DNA from: an uncultured Clostridium sp.
GTDB taxonomy: Bacteria > Bacillota > Clostridia > Clostridiales > Clostridiaceae
Assembly (NCBI RefSeq): GCF_937920395.1
Contig: NZ_CALEVF010000222.1
Span: forward strand, 1 to 31,998
Direction: 5' to 3'
DNA length: 31,998 nt
The notes beneath the pieces were generated by a model. It was given only the letters and a program-made list of their open reading frames with translations. It ran no database searches and was not told the origin of the DNA. This document shows positions 22,077-31,948 of the stretch, in pieces. Positions within the stretch are counted from its first letter, which is position 1. Every line of letters begins with the position of its first letter. The position numbers and the translations under genes were made by a program.

Positions 22077-25000
22077 ATGCCATTAGATAAGAATATTAAA
22101 AAAGTATTAGTAGTTGGTTCAGGTCCAATAATAATAGGTCAAGCTGCGGAGTTCGATTATTCTGGAACACAGGCTTGTCAAGCACTAGAAGAGGAAGGCG
22201 TAGAAGTAGTACTAGTAAACAGTAATCCTGCTACAATAATGACCGATAAAGAAATTGCTGATAAAGTTTATATAGAGCCTTTAACTATAGAATTTTTAGA
22301 GAAAGTTATTGCAAAAGAAAGACCAGACAGTTTACTTGCTGGTATGGGAGGCCAAACAGGTTTAAATTTAGCTGTAGAATTAGCAGATAAAGGGATTTTG
22401 GAAAAATATAATGTGAGAGTAATAGGGACATCTATAGAAGCAATAAAAAAAGGTGAAGATAGAGAACTTTTTAGAGACTTGATGCAAGAAATTAATCAGC
22501 CAGTTGTAGGAAGTGAAATTGCTACAGGTGTAACCTCTGGAGTAAAGTTTGCAAGTGAAATAGGCTATCCAGTTATTGTAAGACCAGCATATACTATGGG
22601 TGGTAGTGGAGGCGGAATTGCTGAAACTGAGGAGGAACTAATTGAAATTCTAGAGTTAGGATTACAGCTAAGCTCTATAGGTCAAGTACTTTTAGAAAAG
22701 AGCATTAAAGGCTGGAAAGAGATAGAATATGAAGTTATGAGGGATAGCTTAGGTAATTGCATTACTATATGTAATATGGAAAATATAGATCCTGTTGGAA
22801 TACATACTGGAGATAGTATTGTTGTAGCTCCGAGTCAAACACTTTCTGATAAAGAATACCAAATGCTTAGAAGTGCATCTATTGATATTATAAATAGTGT
22901 AGGAATTGAAGGTGGGTGTAATGTGCAACTTGCACTTGATCCAAAAAGCTTTGAGTATGCGGTTATAGAAATTAATCCAAGGGTAAGTAGATCTTCAGCA
23001 TTAGCTTCGAAGGCTACAGGATATCCAATTGCAAAAGTAGCGACTAAAATAGCGTTAGGATATGCACTAGATGAAATTAAAAATGCGGTTACACAAAAAA
23101 CTTACGCATGCTTTGAGCCATCACTCGATTATGTAGTTGTTAAAATTCCTAGGTGGCCTTTTGATAAATTTGATGGTGCGAACAGAGTGCTCGGAACAAA
23201 AATGATGGCAACTGGGGAAATAATGGCAATTGGAAGTAATTTTGAAGCCGCCCTATTAAAGGGAATTAGGTCTCTGGAAATAGGACAATATTCATTGCAA
23301 TATAATTCATTAGCAGAGAAGAGCTTAAAAGAACTAAAAAAAAGGGTGATGGCAGCTGATGATGAACGAATATTCTATTTAGCTGAGATGTTACGTCGTG
23401 ATTATAGAGCTGAAAAGGTAGCTGAAATTACAGGAATAGATAACTTCTTTGTAAATAAGATTAAATGGATAGTAGATGAAGAGGAAAAGATAAAAAAATA
23501 TACACTAAAAGATATGAATAAAGAATGGTTGTATTTATTAAAGAAAAAAGGATTTTCGGATAAAGGGATAGCAGACTTATTAGGTACATGCCCAAATGAA
23601 ATTTATAAATTAAGAAATGCGTTGGATATTAAACCTGTTTATAAGATGGTAGATACATGCGGTGGGGAATTTGAAGCATTATCACCGTATTACTTTTCAA
23701 CTTATGATGAATATGATGAGGTTGAGGTAAGTGATAGGAAAAAGGTTATGGTAATAGGTTCAGGCCCTATAAGGATAGGACAGGGTATTGAATTTGATTA
23801 TGCATCTGTGCATAGTGTGATGGCCCTTAAGAAACTAGGAATTGAAACAATTATAGTTAATAATAACCCAGAAACTGTAAGCACAGATTTTAATATTTCA
23901 GATAAATTGTATTTTGAACCATTAACAGAGGAAGAAGTATTTAATATAGTTGAAAAAGAAAAACCAGATGGAGTTATATTACAGTTTGGGGGTCAAACTG
24001 CTATAAAACTTGCTCAGTTCCTAAGTGAAAAAAATATATCTATATATGGGACTAAACCTGATCAGATAGATGCAGCAGAAGACAGAGAAAAATTTGATGC
24101 ATTACTCGAAAAATTAAATATAAATAGACCTAAAGGAAAGGCAGTCTGGAACGTAGAAGATGGATTATGCGAGGCTGAAAATATAGGGTATCCAGTTTTG
24201 GTTAGGCCGTCTTATGTATTAGGTGGACAGGGAATGGAAATAACTTATGAAGAAAAAGAACTAAGACATTATTTAAAACATGCATTTCAAAAGGATAAGA
24301 AAAATCCAGTTTTGATTGATAGGTATTTGTTAGGTAGAGAAATAGAAGTTGATGCTATCTGTGATGGGGAAGAAATATTAATTCCTGGAATAATGGAACA
24401 TCTAGAGAGAGCAGGGGTTCATTCTGGAGATAGTATTACAATATACCCAAGCCAAAATATATCAGATGCTATAAAAGCTAAAATATTAGAATATACAAAG
24501 AAAATAGCGATAGGTCTTGAAGTTATAGGTATGGTTAATATTCAATTTATAGAGTTTAAAGATGAACTATATATAATAGAGGTTAATCCAAGAGCTAGTC
24601 GTACAGTTCCATATATAAGTAAAGTTAGTAAAGTTCCAATAGTAGATCTTGCTACAAGAGTAATGCTTGGAGAAAAATTAAAGGATTTCGGGTATGGATT
24701 CGGAATTTACAAAGAACCTAAATTAGTGTCAGTTAAGGTGCCTGTATTTTCAACTCAAAAACTTCCTGAAGTCGAGGTATGTCTTGGACCAGAAATGAGA
24801 TCGACTGGAGAGGTTTTAGGTATAGGAAGAAATTTTGATGAGGCTTTATATAAAGGCTTTGTTGCATCTGGTATGAAGGTTAAAAAAGAAAAAGGTGTTA
24901 TACTTGCAACAATAAATCCTCAAGATTATGATGAATTCTTGTATATAGCTAAAGGATTTAGCGAACTTAATTACAAATTTATTGCGACAGAAGGTACAGC

Positions 25001-25283
25001 TAAGGTATTAAGAGATAATGGAATTGATACCATCGGGGTTAAAAAGATATCAGAGGGCACGCCTAATATAATTGATGTAATTAAAGGTAGACAGGTTGAT
25101 TTAGTGATAAATACCCCTACTAAAGGAAATGATTCGGAAACAGACGGATTTAGAATTAGAAGAACGGCGATTGAAAGTTCACTGGGTGTACTAACATCAC
25201 TCGACACTGCAAAGGCATTAGTGGATCTTATGAAGAAAAATATTAGAAGTGAAGATTTAGAAGTATTTAACTTGGCCGAATAA
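22077..25283 (+). CDS. carB: Carbamoyl-phosphate synthase large subunit
   Basis: A full-length 1068-aa synthase making carbamoyl phosphate from bicarbonate, ammonia and two ATP for arginine and pyrimidine synthesis. Two homologous ATP-grasp halves are visible. The first (about 1-400) has [34 protein letters not shown] and [14 protein letters not shown]. The second (about 555-935) has [32 protein letters not shown] and [12 protein letters not shown]. The oligomerisation region lies between them. The C-terminal MGS-like allosteric domain (about 935-1068) includes [14 protein letters not shown] and [15 protein letters not shown]. All family blocks are intact. GGGAGGA precedes the ATG. A terminator follows, so the operon ends here. 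Confidence 0.98.
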   Translation: MPLDKNIKKVLVVGSGPIIIGQAAEFDYSGTQACQALEEEGVEVVLVNSNPATIMTDKEIADKVYIEPLTIEFLEKVIAKERPDSLLAGMGGQTGLNLAVELADKGILEKYNVRVIGTSIEAIKKGEDRELFRDLMQEINQPVVGSEIATGVTSGVKFASEIGYPVIVRPAYTMGGSGGGIAETEEELIEILELGLQLSSIGQVLLEKSIKGWKEIEYEVMRDSLGNCITICNMENIDPVGIHTGDSIVVAPSQTLSDKEYQMLRSASIDIINSVGIEGGCNVQLALDPKSFEYAVIEINPRVSRSSALASKATGYPIAKVATKIALGYALDEIKNAVTQKTYACFEPSLDYVVVKIPRWPFDKFDGANRVLGTKMMATGEIMAIGSNFEAALLKGIRSLEIGQYSLQYNSLAEKSLKELKKRVMAADDERIFYLAEMLRRDYRAEKVAEITGIDNFFVNKIKWIVDEEEKIKKYTLKDMNKEWLYLLKKKGFSDKGIADLLGTCPNEIYKLRNALDIKPVYKMVDTCGGEFEALSPYYFSTYDEYDEVEVSDRKKVMVIGSGPIRIGQGIEFDYASVHSVMALKKLGIETIIVNNNPETVSTDFNISDKLYFEPLTEEEVFNIVEKEKPDGVILQFGGQTAIKLAQFLSEKNISIYGTKPDQIDAAEDREKFDALLEKLNINRPKGKAVWNVEDGLCEAENIGYPVLVRPSYVLGGQGMEITYEEKELRHYLKHAFQKDKKNPVLIDRYLLGREIEVDAICDGEEILIPGIMEHLERAGVHSGDSITIYPSQNISDAIKAKILEYTKKIAIGLEVIGMVNIQFIEFKDELYIIEVNPRASRTVPYISKVSKVPIVDLATRVMLGEKLKDFGYGFGIYKEPKLVSVKVPVFSTQKLPEVEVCLGPEMRSTGEVLGIGRNFDEALYKGFVASGMKVKKEKGVILATINPQDYDEFLYIAKGFSELNYKFIATEGTAKVLRDNGIDTIGVKKISEGTPNIIDVIKGRQVDLVINTPTKGNDSETDGFRIRRTAIESSLGVLTSLDTAKALVDLMKKNIRSEDLEVFNLAE

Positions 25284-25309
25284 CTCTTTAATAAAAAACA
25301 AATTTAAAA

Positions 25310-25360
25310 ATAAAAATGCCATTAGCCTATTTAAGAAGCTAATGGCGTTTTTATTTTTAG
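25310..25360 (+). terminator. Terminator of the carAB operon
   Basis: ATAAAAATGCCATTAGC (25310-25326) pairs with GCTAATGGCGTTTTTAT (25338-25354) around an 11-nt loop, ending in a T-run. Confidence 0.9.
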
Positions 25361-25412
25361 CTTTTTTAAAATCATCCAATAAATTAGTTTGAAAAGTTTT
25401 CATCATTTACCA

Positions 25413-25446
25413 TGCATAAATATTATATATAATGAATAAATATCAA
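25413..25446 (+). promoter_or_regulatory. Tandem ArgR (ARG) boxes upstream of the ABC transporter operon
   Basis: TGCATAAATATTAT (25413-25426) and TGAATAAATATCAA (25433-25446) each match the TGAATwwwwATTCA consensus with two mismatches. They start exactly 20 bp apart, the helix-phased spacing of tandem arginine operators. Confidence 0.55.
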
Positions 25447-25573
25447 TAAAAAACATTGCATTATTATTAAAAGTAATATATAATAAGTACAAGTAAGCGA
25501 GATAAATCAATAATAAAAGTTGACAGCCACTTAATATAAAAGAACAAAAACAAATATATAATATACAACGTAA

Positions 25574-25587
25574 TGTATAAATATTCA
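25574..25587 (+). promoter_or_regulatory. Third ArgR box near the transcription start
   Basis: TGTATAAATATTCA matches the ARG box consensus with one mismatch and is a near-perfect dyad. It lies 36 bp before the transporter start, just past a possible -10 (TATAAT, 25557-25562). A TTGACA at 25520 is too far from that -10 to pair with it. Confidence 0.6.
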
Positions 25588-25622
25588 TAAAGTTATTTAA
25601 TATAAATGGGGGAATGATTAAA

Positions 25623-26414
25623 TTGAAAAAATTTATGTCAATAATATTAATAGTTACTATGGCAAGTGTATTACTTGTTGGTTGTGGGCAGAAACAAGCA
25701 AAAACTAATTCGTTACAAGCAGTTAAAGATTCGGGTAAATTGACGGTAGGGTTAGATGATTCATATCCTCCAATGGAATTTAGAGATTCTAAAAATAAAT
25801 TAGTTGGTTTTGATGTAGATTTGGGAGATGCTTTAGGAAAGAAATTAGGAGTAAAGACAGAGTATACATCCACAGATTTTAATGGAATAATTTTAGCTCT
25901 TGGCGCATCAAAATTCAATGTTATAATTTCAGCTATGAGTATTACTGATAAGAGAAAAGAAACTATAGCTTTTTCAGATTCTTATGTAATGGGTGGACAA
26001 GTTGCAGCTATAAAACAAGGGAATACTGAGGTGAAGAGTTTAGCCGATTTAAAAGGCAAGGTTGTAGCTTGTCAATTAGGATCTACTGGAGATACTGCTG
26101 CAACAGCCATGAAGGGATTAAAGGAAGTCAAGAGATATGATAAAATAACAGAAGCCTTCCAAGAACTAACGTCTGGAAGAGTAGATGCAGTAATAATGGA
26201 TGCTCAAGTTGGTGGATATTATGTATCTAAGAAACAAGGAATGTATCAAGTTCTAAAAGATAAGATTAGTGAAGAACCAATTGGAATTGGATTTAAAAAA
26301 CAAGATAAGGAATTACAAGTAGCAATACAAAAAGCTCTTAATGAACTAAAAGCAGATGGAACACTTACAAAGCTTTCTTTAAAATGGTTCGGATTTGACG
26401 CATATAAAAAATAG
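25623..26414 (+). CDS. Amino-acid ABC transporter substrate-binding lipoprotein
   Basis: A 263-aa lipoprotein: a short positive start, a hydrophobic segment (6-20) and a lipobox LLVGC with lipid-anchored Cys21. The mature part is a family 3 solute-binding protein (SBP_bac_3): GKLTVGLDDSYPPMEFRDSK, VGFDVDLGDALGKKLGV, DFNGIILALG, MSITDKRKETIAFSDSY, GDTAATAMKGL and the C-terminal KWFGFDAYKK. The likely substrate is arginine or another basic/polar amino acid, inferred from ArgR boxes and linkage to argGH. TTG at 25623 is chosen because GGGGGA is 9 nt upstream, whereas ATG at 25614 abuts that site. The permease follows after a small hairpin. Confidence 0.9.
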   Translation: MKKFMSIILIVTMASVLLVGCGQKQAKTNSLQAVKDSGKLTVGLDDSYPPMEFRDSKNKLVGFDVDLGDALGKKLGVKTEYTSTDFNGIILALGASKFNVIISAMSITDKRKETIAFSDSYVMGGQVAAIKQGNTEVKSLADLKGKVVACQLGSTGDTAATAMKGLKEVKRYDKITEAFQELTSGRVDAVIMDAQVGGYYVSKKQGMYQVLKDKISEEPIGIGFKKQDKELQVAIQKALNELKADGTLTKLSLKWFGFDAYKK

Positions 26415-26422
26415 CTAGAGGT

Positions 26423-26443
26423 ACAACAATTAATAGTTGTTGT
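26423..26443 (+). other. Small hairpin between binding protein and permease genes
   Basis: ACAACAA (26423-26429) and TTGTTGT (26437-26443) pair over 7 bp around TTAATAG. It has no T-run. Such hairpins often stabilise or separate the abundant binding-protein message from the permease message. Confidence 0.45.
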
Positions 26444-26475
26444 CTTCTTACTGATAAATACTAGGAGGATCAAGA

Positions 26476-27123
26476 ATGGATTTAAATGTTATAAAAGAAG
26501 TATTACCTGTGTTATTACAAGGAAGTTTAATGACACTTGAATTAACTATATTATCAGTAATACTAGGAAGTATATTAGGTATGGTTACAGCATTACTAAA
26601 ACTTTCTAAAAATAAGATAATTGCTAGTATAGCAGGATTTTACACTTGGATTTTTAGAGGCACACCTATGCTTCTTCAATTATTTGTCTTTTATTATGGA
26701 TTGCCGTTTATGGGTATTAAGTTAACACCTTTTGAAGCTGCAATACTAGGACTTAGTTTAAATTCAGGTGCTTACATGGCAGAGATTATAAGAGGTGGAA
26801 TACTTTCAGTAGATAAAGGACAGTTTGAAGCCTGCAAGTCATTAGGGTTTACGTATTTAGATACTATGAAAAGAGTAGTATTACCACAAACATTTAAAAT
26901 AATTATTCCCTCAGTTGGTAATGAGTTTATAACAATGCTTAAAGATACTTCTTTAGTGTCAGTAATTGCTATGGCTGAAGTTATGAGATCAGCTCAGCTT
27001 TTATATGCTTCAACATTTAAACCATTAGAAGTATTCTTTTTAACTGCATGTTTATATCTTTTAATGACAACAATTTTCACTACAGTTTTTTCGTATTATG
27101 AAAAAAAACTGTCAGTATATTAG
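26476..27123 (+). CDS. Amino-acid ABC transporter permease (HisM/GlnP type)
   Basis: A 215-aa polar amino-acid permease with about five membrane segments. The family opening LPVLLQGSLMTLELTILSVI, then YTWIFRGTPMLLQLFVFYYG, is followed by the EAA-type cytoplasmic loop that contacts the ATPase (EACKSLGFTYLDTMKRVVLP) and KDTSLVSVIAMAE. It probably forms a homodimer, since only one permease is present. AGGAGG lies 7 nt before the ATG. The ATPase gene follows after 15 bp. Confidence 0.93.
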   Translation: MDLNVIKEVLPVLLQGSLMTLELTILSVILGSILGMVTALLKLSKNKIIASIAGFYTWIFRGTPMLLQLFVFYYGLPFMGIKLTPFEAAILGLSLNSGAYMAEIIRGGILSVDKGQFEACKSLGFTYLDTMKRVVLPQTFKIIIPSVGNEFITMLKDTSLVSVIAMAEVMRSAQLLYASTFKPLEVFFLTACLYLLMTTIFTTVFSYYEKKLSVY

Positions 27124-27138
27124 TAGAGGTGATATGAA

Positions 27139-27870
27139 GTGTATATGATAGAAACGAAAAATTTAACAAAGAAATTTGGCAGTCTTACAGTTTTTGAAGG
27201 ATTAAATGTTACAGTCCAAAAGGGAGAAGTGCTAGTTATACTAGGCCCGTCTGGCTCTGGTAAGAGTACATTTTTAAGGTGTTTAAATCACCTTGAACAG
27301 CCTGATGGTGGAGATGTTTTTATTGAAGGAGAAAAATTAAATATTAAAAATAAAAAACATATGAGAAATACTATTGAAAAAGTAGGAATGGTATTTCAGA
27401 ATTTCAATTTGTTCCACCATATGACTGTACTTCAAAATGTAATAGAAGCACCAATTACTGTAAAACATGAACCTCGCGAAGAAGTATTAAAAAGGGCTAA
27501 GGAAATTATTGAAAAGGTGGGGCTTATTGAAAAAGTCAACGAATACCCGTCAAAGTTATCAGGAGGACAAAAACAAAGAGTTGCTATAGCAAGGTCTCTT
27601 GCCATGAGGCCAGATATAATGCTCTTTGATGAACCAACATCTTCCTTAGATCCAGAACTTGTTGGAGAAGTTTTAGGCGTAATGAAAAACCTTGCAAAGG
27701 ATGGCATGACTATGATTGTTGTAACCCATGAAATGGGATTTGCAAAGGACGTGGCAGATAAAGTTATTTTCATGGATGGAGGAAAAATAGTAGAATCTGG
27801 AACACCAGAAGAGTTTTTTACTAATCCTAGAGAGCAGAGAACAAGAGAGTTTTTAAACAAGGTATTATAG
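27139..27870 (+). CDS. Amino-acid ABC transporter ATP-binding protein (GlnQ/HisP type)
   Basis: A 243-aa ATPase for polar amino-acid uptake. Walker A is GPSGSGKST (36-44); the Q-loop is in [11 protein letters not shown], the signature is LSGGQKQR, Walker B is [14 protein letters not shown] and the switch His is in [10 protein letters not shown]. The length and the C-terminal [12 protein letters not shown] are typical of GlnQ/ArtP. The GTG at 27139 is chosen, with AGAGG 9 nt upstream; the ATG at 27145 would be 15 nt away. No terminator separates it from argG, 64 bp downstream, so transporter and argGH are probably one transcript. Confidence 0.94.
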   Translation: MYMIETKNLTKKFGSLTVFEGLNVTVQKGEVLVILGPSGSGKSTFLRCLNHLEQPDGGDVFIEGEKLNIKNKKHMRNTIEKVGMVFQNFNLFHHMTVLQNVIEAPITVKHEPREEVLKRAKEIIEKVGLIEKVNEYPSKLSGGQKQRVAIARSLAMRPDIMLFDEPTSSLDPELVGEVLGVMKNLAKDGMTMIVVTHEMGFAKDVADKVIFMDGGKIVESGTPEEFFTNPREQRTREFLNKVL

Positions 27871-27934
27871 GCAAAACATATTTAACAATTAATATATCAA
27901 AATATAGAGAACAAAATTGAAAGGGGAAATTAAA

Positions 27935-29140
27935 ATGAAAGAAAAAGTAGTTTTAGCATATTCAGGAGGATTAGATACTTCTATAATAATAGCTTGGCTT
28001 AAGGAAAACTATGATATGGATGTTGTAGCGGCATGTATTAATGTTGGTCAAGAGGATGATATGAAAGCAATAGAGAAAAAGGCAATGAGTTCAGGTGCAG
28101 TAAAAATATATATCGAAGATTTAACTGCGGAGTTTATTAAAGATTATGTATTCAAAGGAGTTAAAGCAAACGCTACATATGAAGGTAAATATCTATTAGG
28201 TACAGCATTTGCAAGACCATTAATAGGTAAAAAACTTGTAGAAATCGCTCATAAAGAAGGAGCTAAATATATATGTCACGGATGTACAGGTAAGGGAAAT
28301 GATCAAGTTAGATTTGAAGTTGCAATTGCAGCAATAGATCCATCTATAAAGATTATTGCTCCTTGGAGAATTTGGGATATAAAATCAAGAGAAGATGCTA
28401 TAGATTATGCAAATGCTAGGGGTATAGCAATTAATGTTACTAAAGAAAAAATATATTCAGTAGATCAAAATTTATGGCATGCAAGTCATGAAGGTGGAGA
28501 CATTGAAGATTTCAAAAATGATCATAAAAGAGAAATGTATCTAATGGTTACACCTCCAGAACAAGCTCCAGACGAACCTACTTTTGTAGAAATATATTTT
28601 GAAAAAGGAATTGCTACTAAAGTTGATGGCGTTGAACTTGAACCAATAGATGTTGTTAAAGTGTTAAATAAAATTGGTGGAGATAATGGAATAGGTATTG
28701 TAGATTTAGTAGAGAATAGACTAGTGGGAATGAAATCAAGAGGAATCTATGAGACACCTGGTGGTACAGTTCTTTATGCTGCACATAAAGAACTTGAGGA
28801 AATTACAATAGACAAAGATACACTTCACTATAAATATGAAGTATCACAAAAATATGGCGAGCTCGTTTATAATGGACTTTGGTTTACTACGATGAGAGAA
28901 GCACTTGACGCATTTGTAGATAAGACACAAGAAACAGTAACAGGATCAGTTACATTGAGACTTTATAAAGGAAATATAATGGTAGCAAGTAAAGAATCAC
29001 CTAATGCTTTATATGATGCTAGTATATCTTCCTTTGGTGCAAGTGTATTATATGATCATAAGGATGCAGAAGGATTTATTAATTTATTCTCATTACCAAG
29101 CAAAATTAAAGCATATAAACATTTAAACAATTTTAAATAA
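27935..29140 (+). CDS. argG: Argininosuccinate synthase
   Basis: A 401-aa enzyme that joins citrulline and aspartate with ATP to give argininosuccinate. The N-terminal PP-loop [18 protein letters not shown] binds ATP. Further family blocks are [25 protein letters not shown], the Trp-rich [24 protein letters not shown] and [13 protein letters not shown]. The length is normal. The ATG at 27935 follows AAAGGGGA at 7 nt; a TTG 18 bases earlier overlaps that region. argH follows 34 bp later, and carbamoyl phosphate from the carAB operon feeds the same pathway. Confidence 0.97.
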   Translation: MKEKVVLAYSGGLDTSIIIAWLKENYDMDVVAACINVGQEDDMKAIEKKAMSSGAVKIYIEDLTAEFIKDYVFKGVKANATYEGKYLLGTAFARPLIGKKLVEIAHKEGAKYICHGCTGKGNDQVRFEVAIAAIDPSIKIIAPWRIWDIKSREDAIDYANARGIAINVTKEKIYSVDQNLWHASHEGGDIEDFKNDHKREMYLMVTPPEQAPDEPTFVEIYFEKGIATKVDGVELEPIDVVKVLNKIGGDNGIGIVDLVENRLVGMKSRGIYETPGGTVLYAAHKELEEITIDKDTLHYKYEVSQKYGELVYNGLWFTTMREALDAFVDKTQETVTGSVTLRLYKGNIMVASKESPNALYDASISSFGASVLYDHKDAEGFINLFSLPSKIKAYKHLNNFK

Positions 29141-29174
29141 AAATTATAAATTTACTGGTAAAGCGGGTGACAAT

Positions 29175-30491
29175 ATGAAACTTTGGGGCGGAAGATTTAA
29201 GGAAAAAGAAAGCAAGCTTATGGAGGACTTTAATAGTTCTCTAAGCTTTGATAAAAGATTGTATTATGAAGATATTATGGGAAGTATTGCTCATGTTAAA
29301 ATGCTTGCAAAATGTAACATTTTAACTAACGAGGAAAGTCTCACAATAGTTAATGGTCTGAATACTATTTTATCAGATATCAAAGATGGAAAGCTTAAAA
29401 TTGAAGGTGACTTCGAAGATATTCACAGCTTCATGGAAATAAATCTTACAAAACTTGTAGGTGATGTAGGGAAAAAAGTTCATACAGCTAGAAGCAGAAA
29501 TGATCAAGTTGCTGTAGATATGAGATTATATTCGAAATATAAGGCCTTCGATGTTATTGAAAACTTGGATATTATTTTAGGAACAATTAAAACGTTAGGA
29601 AATGAAAATCCTGTTATAATGCCTGGCTATACACATATGCAAAGAGCTCAGGTGGTGACATTTAAGCAACATATAATGGCATATTACAGCATGCTTAGTC
29701 GTGATAAGAAAAGACTTACTAGTGCTATTGAAATTATGGATGAAAATCCTCTTGGTTGTTGTGCTCTTGCTGGAACAACTTATGATACAGACAGAAGTTT
29801 TACAACGAAAGAGTTAGATTTTAAAAAACCTGCTGATAATTTTATGGATGGAGTAAGTGACAGAGATTATTTATTAGAACTCCTATCTGCTTTTTCTATT
29901 ATAATGATGCATTTTAGTAGACTTAGTGAGGAATTGATTTTATGGAGTACTAAAGAATTTAATTTCGTTGAAATTAGTGATGAGTTCTCCACAGGCAGTA
30001 GTATAATGCCACAAAAGAGAAATCCAGATGCAGCAGAACTAATAAGAGGAAAAACCGGAAGAGTGTACGGAGATTTAATGAGTCTTCTTACAACTATGAA
30101 AGGAATCCCACTTGCCTATAATAAAGATATGCAAGAAGACAAAGAACCTTTCTTTGATGCAGTTGATACTGTTATAAAATGCATAAAGATAATGAATGAA
30201 ATGTTAGGAACATTAAAGATAAAAAAAGAAAATATGCATAATGCAGTTAAAAAAGGTTTTTTAAATGCTACAGAAGCTGCAGATTATCTTGTTAATAAGG
30301 GAATGGCTTTTAGGGATGCCCACGGCGTTATAGGAAATATTGTTATAACATGCGAGAAGAATAAAAAGGCAATAGAGGAATTAAATTTAGAGGAGCTTAA
30401 AGGTTTTAGTGATTTATTTGATGAAGATGTATATGAATTTATAGATTATGAGAACACAATAAGTCGCGGTATAAAAAAAGAAATGAAATAG
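29175..30491 (+). CDS. argH: Argininosuccinate lyase
   Basis: A 438-aa lyase that splits argininosuccinate into arginine and fumarate. The opening MKLWGGRFKEKESKLMEDFN and the substrate segment DIHSFMEINLTKLVGD are followed by VHTARSRNDQVAVDMRLY, MPGYTHMQRAQ and the fumarase-superfamily signature GSSIMPQKRNPD with the catalytic Ser in the flexible loop. Members of the family are often about 460 aa; this copy is slightly short at the C-terminus but keeps all active-site blocks. AAGCGGGTG precedes the ATG. A long terminator follows, ending the arginine operon. Confidence 0.97.
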   Translation: MKLWGGRFKEKESKLMEDFNSSLSFDKRLYYEDIMGSIAHVKMLAKCNILTNEESLTIVNGLNTILSDIKDGKLKIEGDFEDIHSFMEINLTKLVGDVGKKVHTARSRNDQVAVDMRLYSKYKAFDVIENLDIILGTIKTLGNENPVIMPGYTHMQRAQVVTFKQHIMAYYSMLSRDKKRLTSAIEIMDENPLGCCALAGTTYDTDRSFTTKELDFKKPADNFMDGVSDRDYLLELLSAFSIIMMHFSRLSEELILWSTKEFNFVEISDEFSTGSSIMPQKRNPDAAELIRGKTGRVYGDLMSLLTTMKGIPLAYNKDMQEDKEPFFDAVDTVIKCIKIMNEMLGTLKIKKENMHNAVKKGFLNATEAADYLVNKGMAFRDAHGVIGNIVITCEKNKKAIEELNLEELKGFSDLFDEDVYEFIDYENTISRGIKKEMK

Positions 30492-30505
30492 TACTTTATC
30501 CTTAA

Positions 30506-30554
30506 AATTAAGAGCACGTAACAGGTAAACTTTACCTATTACGTGCTCTTAATT
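30506..30554. terminator. Bidirectional terminator between argH and the patatin gene
   Basis: AATTAAGAGCACGTAA (30506-30521) pairs with its complement (30539-30554), with an inner AGGTAAA/TTTACCT stem around a single C and one mismatch. It separates two convergent genes. Confidence 0.88.
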
Positions 30555-30578
30555 GTATATATATATTTAGTTAAGAAT

Positions 30579-31625
30579 TTAAAAAATGTTTTTCGATATA
30601 AAACTATTATAACTTCTATCAGAAACATTACTTCTCATTATTCTGTATTTCTCATAATCATTTTCAAATGTTTTAAGGAAATCTTTAGCGCAAGAATTAC
30701 CAGAGTTATATAAAGCTAAAATTTTATCACTGCATATATTAAAATCTGTAGTTTTTATATCTAGGGTATTAATTTTGCAAGTACGCAGAAAATCCATTTC
30801 TCTTATATGAATATCATCCTGTGCTTCTAGCATAGTCTCAATAATGGAACTTGAAAAATTTAAAATATTTGTGATTTTATGTTCACGTATTTCCTTATTT
30901 CCTCCCAGTTTAAAACCAATGGTTGGGTATTGTGGAATACCGTTTATATCAAAAATCCAAACCGGGTAATTACTTAAAACCCCTCCATCAACAATTAGTG
31001 ATTTTTTGTTGGAGTTTTTATTGAATAATTTTACAGGTTGGAAAAAATATGGAATAGAAATGCTCATTCGGATTGCTAAACTTACCTGGAGTTCATTAGG
31101 GTTAATACCGTATTCAGCGATATCTTCAGGTAGTATTATCATCTTTCCACGGCTTATGTCTGTTGCTATAATATGCAATTTGTATTTTCTTTTATACTTT
31201 TTATTATTTAAAAGAATACCTTGTTCATTTGGGATTATTAAATTACCAAAAGTCACTTTTCTTTTATTACTTAGCTTTAGTTTTTTAGATAGGGCATCAT
31301 CAATCCAGTTCTTTATATAATCACCTTTAAAAAGACCCTTTTTTAACAACAGATTTTGAACATTAGATAAAAAAGGCATGATAGAATGACTTTTATCAGC
31401 GATCTTTGTGTAGTCAAGTTCTATCATTAATTTTTTTATCTCATCACTTGAGTAACCGACTGCAACTAGTGCAGCTACAATGGATCCAGCAGAGTTCCCA
31501 CAAATGTTTTTCCACTGAAATCCCTTTTGTTCAAATGGTTTTAAGGCACCGACAAGACCAATCCCTTTTACGCCACCACCCTCAAATACAATATCAGCTA
31601 ATTTCATACTTGTATTAATGGTCAT
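30579..31625 (-). CDS. Patatin-like phospholipase
   Basis: A 348-aa lipid hydrolase of the patatin/RssA-like type. The oxyanion loop is FEGGGVKGIG (14-23), the nucleophile is Ser45 in GNSAGS, and the catalytic Asp213 is in VDGGVLSNYP; the Ser-Asp dyad is complete. The region between contains ATDISRG and the conserved MSISIPYFFQPV block. No signal peptide or membrane helix is seen, so it is probably cytosolic, acting on membrane lipids. The ATG at 31625 is chosen, with AGAGGTGG 6 nt upstream. The frame stays open for 31 codons further up, but without support. Its substrate is unknown. Confidence 0.9.
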   Translation of the reverse strand: MTINTSMKLADIVFEGGGVKGIGLVGALKPFEQKGFQWKNICGNSAGSIVAALVAVGYSSDEIKKLMIELDYTKIADKSHSIMPFLSNVQNLLLKKGLFKGDYIKNWIDDALSKKLKLSNKRKVTFGNLIIPNEQGILLNNKKYKRKYKLHIIATDISRGKMIILPEDIAEYGINPNELQVSLAIRMSISIPYFFQPVKLFNKNSNKKSLIVDGGVLSNYPVWIFDINGIPQYPTIGFKLGGNKEIREHKITNILNFSSSIIETMLEAQDDIHIREMDFLRTCKINTLDIKTTDFNICSDKILALYNSGNSCAKDFLKTFENDYEKYRIMRSNVSDRSYNSFISKNIF

Positions 31626-31711
31626 ATAATACCACCTCTTCATGATTAATATATGAATAAACATATTGATATGACATATATTATTAAAATACATTTTAAA
31701 AAAATAAAAGT

Positions 31712-31740
31712 TTGACAATAAGGGAAGTAATAGATACCAT
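31712..31740 (+). promoter_or_regulatory. Promoter of the TPP riboswitch transcript
   Basis: TTGACA (31712-31717) is spaced 17 bp from TACCAT (31735-31740). The start would be near 31747, about 20 nt before the aptamer. Confidence 0.5.
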
Positions 31741-31766
31741 ATATATGTAAACTAATTTAATATAAA

Positions 31767-31858
31767 AACTAGGGGAGTCAATATTTTTGTCTGAGAAGAA
31801 ACATATAAGTTTCGACCCTTATAACCTGAATTGGATAATGCCAACGTAGGGACGTGTA
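31767..31858 (+). ncRNA. TPP riboswitch (THI box)
   Basis: The aptamer is clear: ACTAGGGGAGTC at the 5' side, the pyrimidine-sensing CTGAGA (31791-31796), ACCCTTATAACCTGAATTGG and GATAATGCCAACGTAGGGA at the 3' side. It senses thiamine pyrophosphate and should control a thiamine synthesis or uptake gene to the right. The P3 strand 31799-31811 is exactly complementary over 13 bp to 31895-31907 in the linker, so an aptamer-disrupting alternative fold is possible. An intrinsic terminator follows. Confidence 0.95.
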
Positions 31859-31910
31859 ATTTGCATTTAGTTTTAAGCACTGTATTGATGGTGCAACTTA
31901 TATGTTTATA

Positions 31911-31947
31911 AAACCCTTCGCTTAAATTTGAGCCAAGGGTTTATTTT
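31911..31947 (+). terminator. Terminator of the TPP riboswitch
   Basis: AAACCCTT (31911-31918) pairs with AAGGGTTT (31935-31942), with an inner GCT/AGC-like extension, then ATTTT. The aptamer's own AGGG (31848-31851) could pair with the 5' arm as an antiterminator. Confidence 0.8.
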
Positions 31948-31948
31948 A

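Noticed and set aside
25520..25562. TTGACA at 25520 with TATAAT at 25557 as one promoter
   Set aside because: The 31-bp gap between them is far too long for a normal promoter.
25403..25918. Leftward 171-codon frame over the start of the binding-protein gene
   Set aside because: It overlaps a well-supported lipoprotein gene and its operator region and has no family features.
27432..27860. Leftward 142-codon frame
   Set aside because: It lies wholly opposite the conserved ABC ATPase motifs, with no ribosome binding site.
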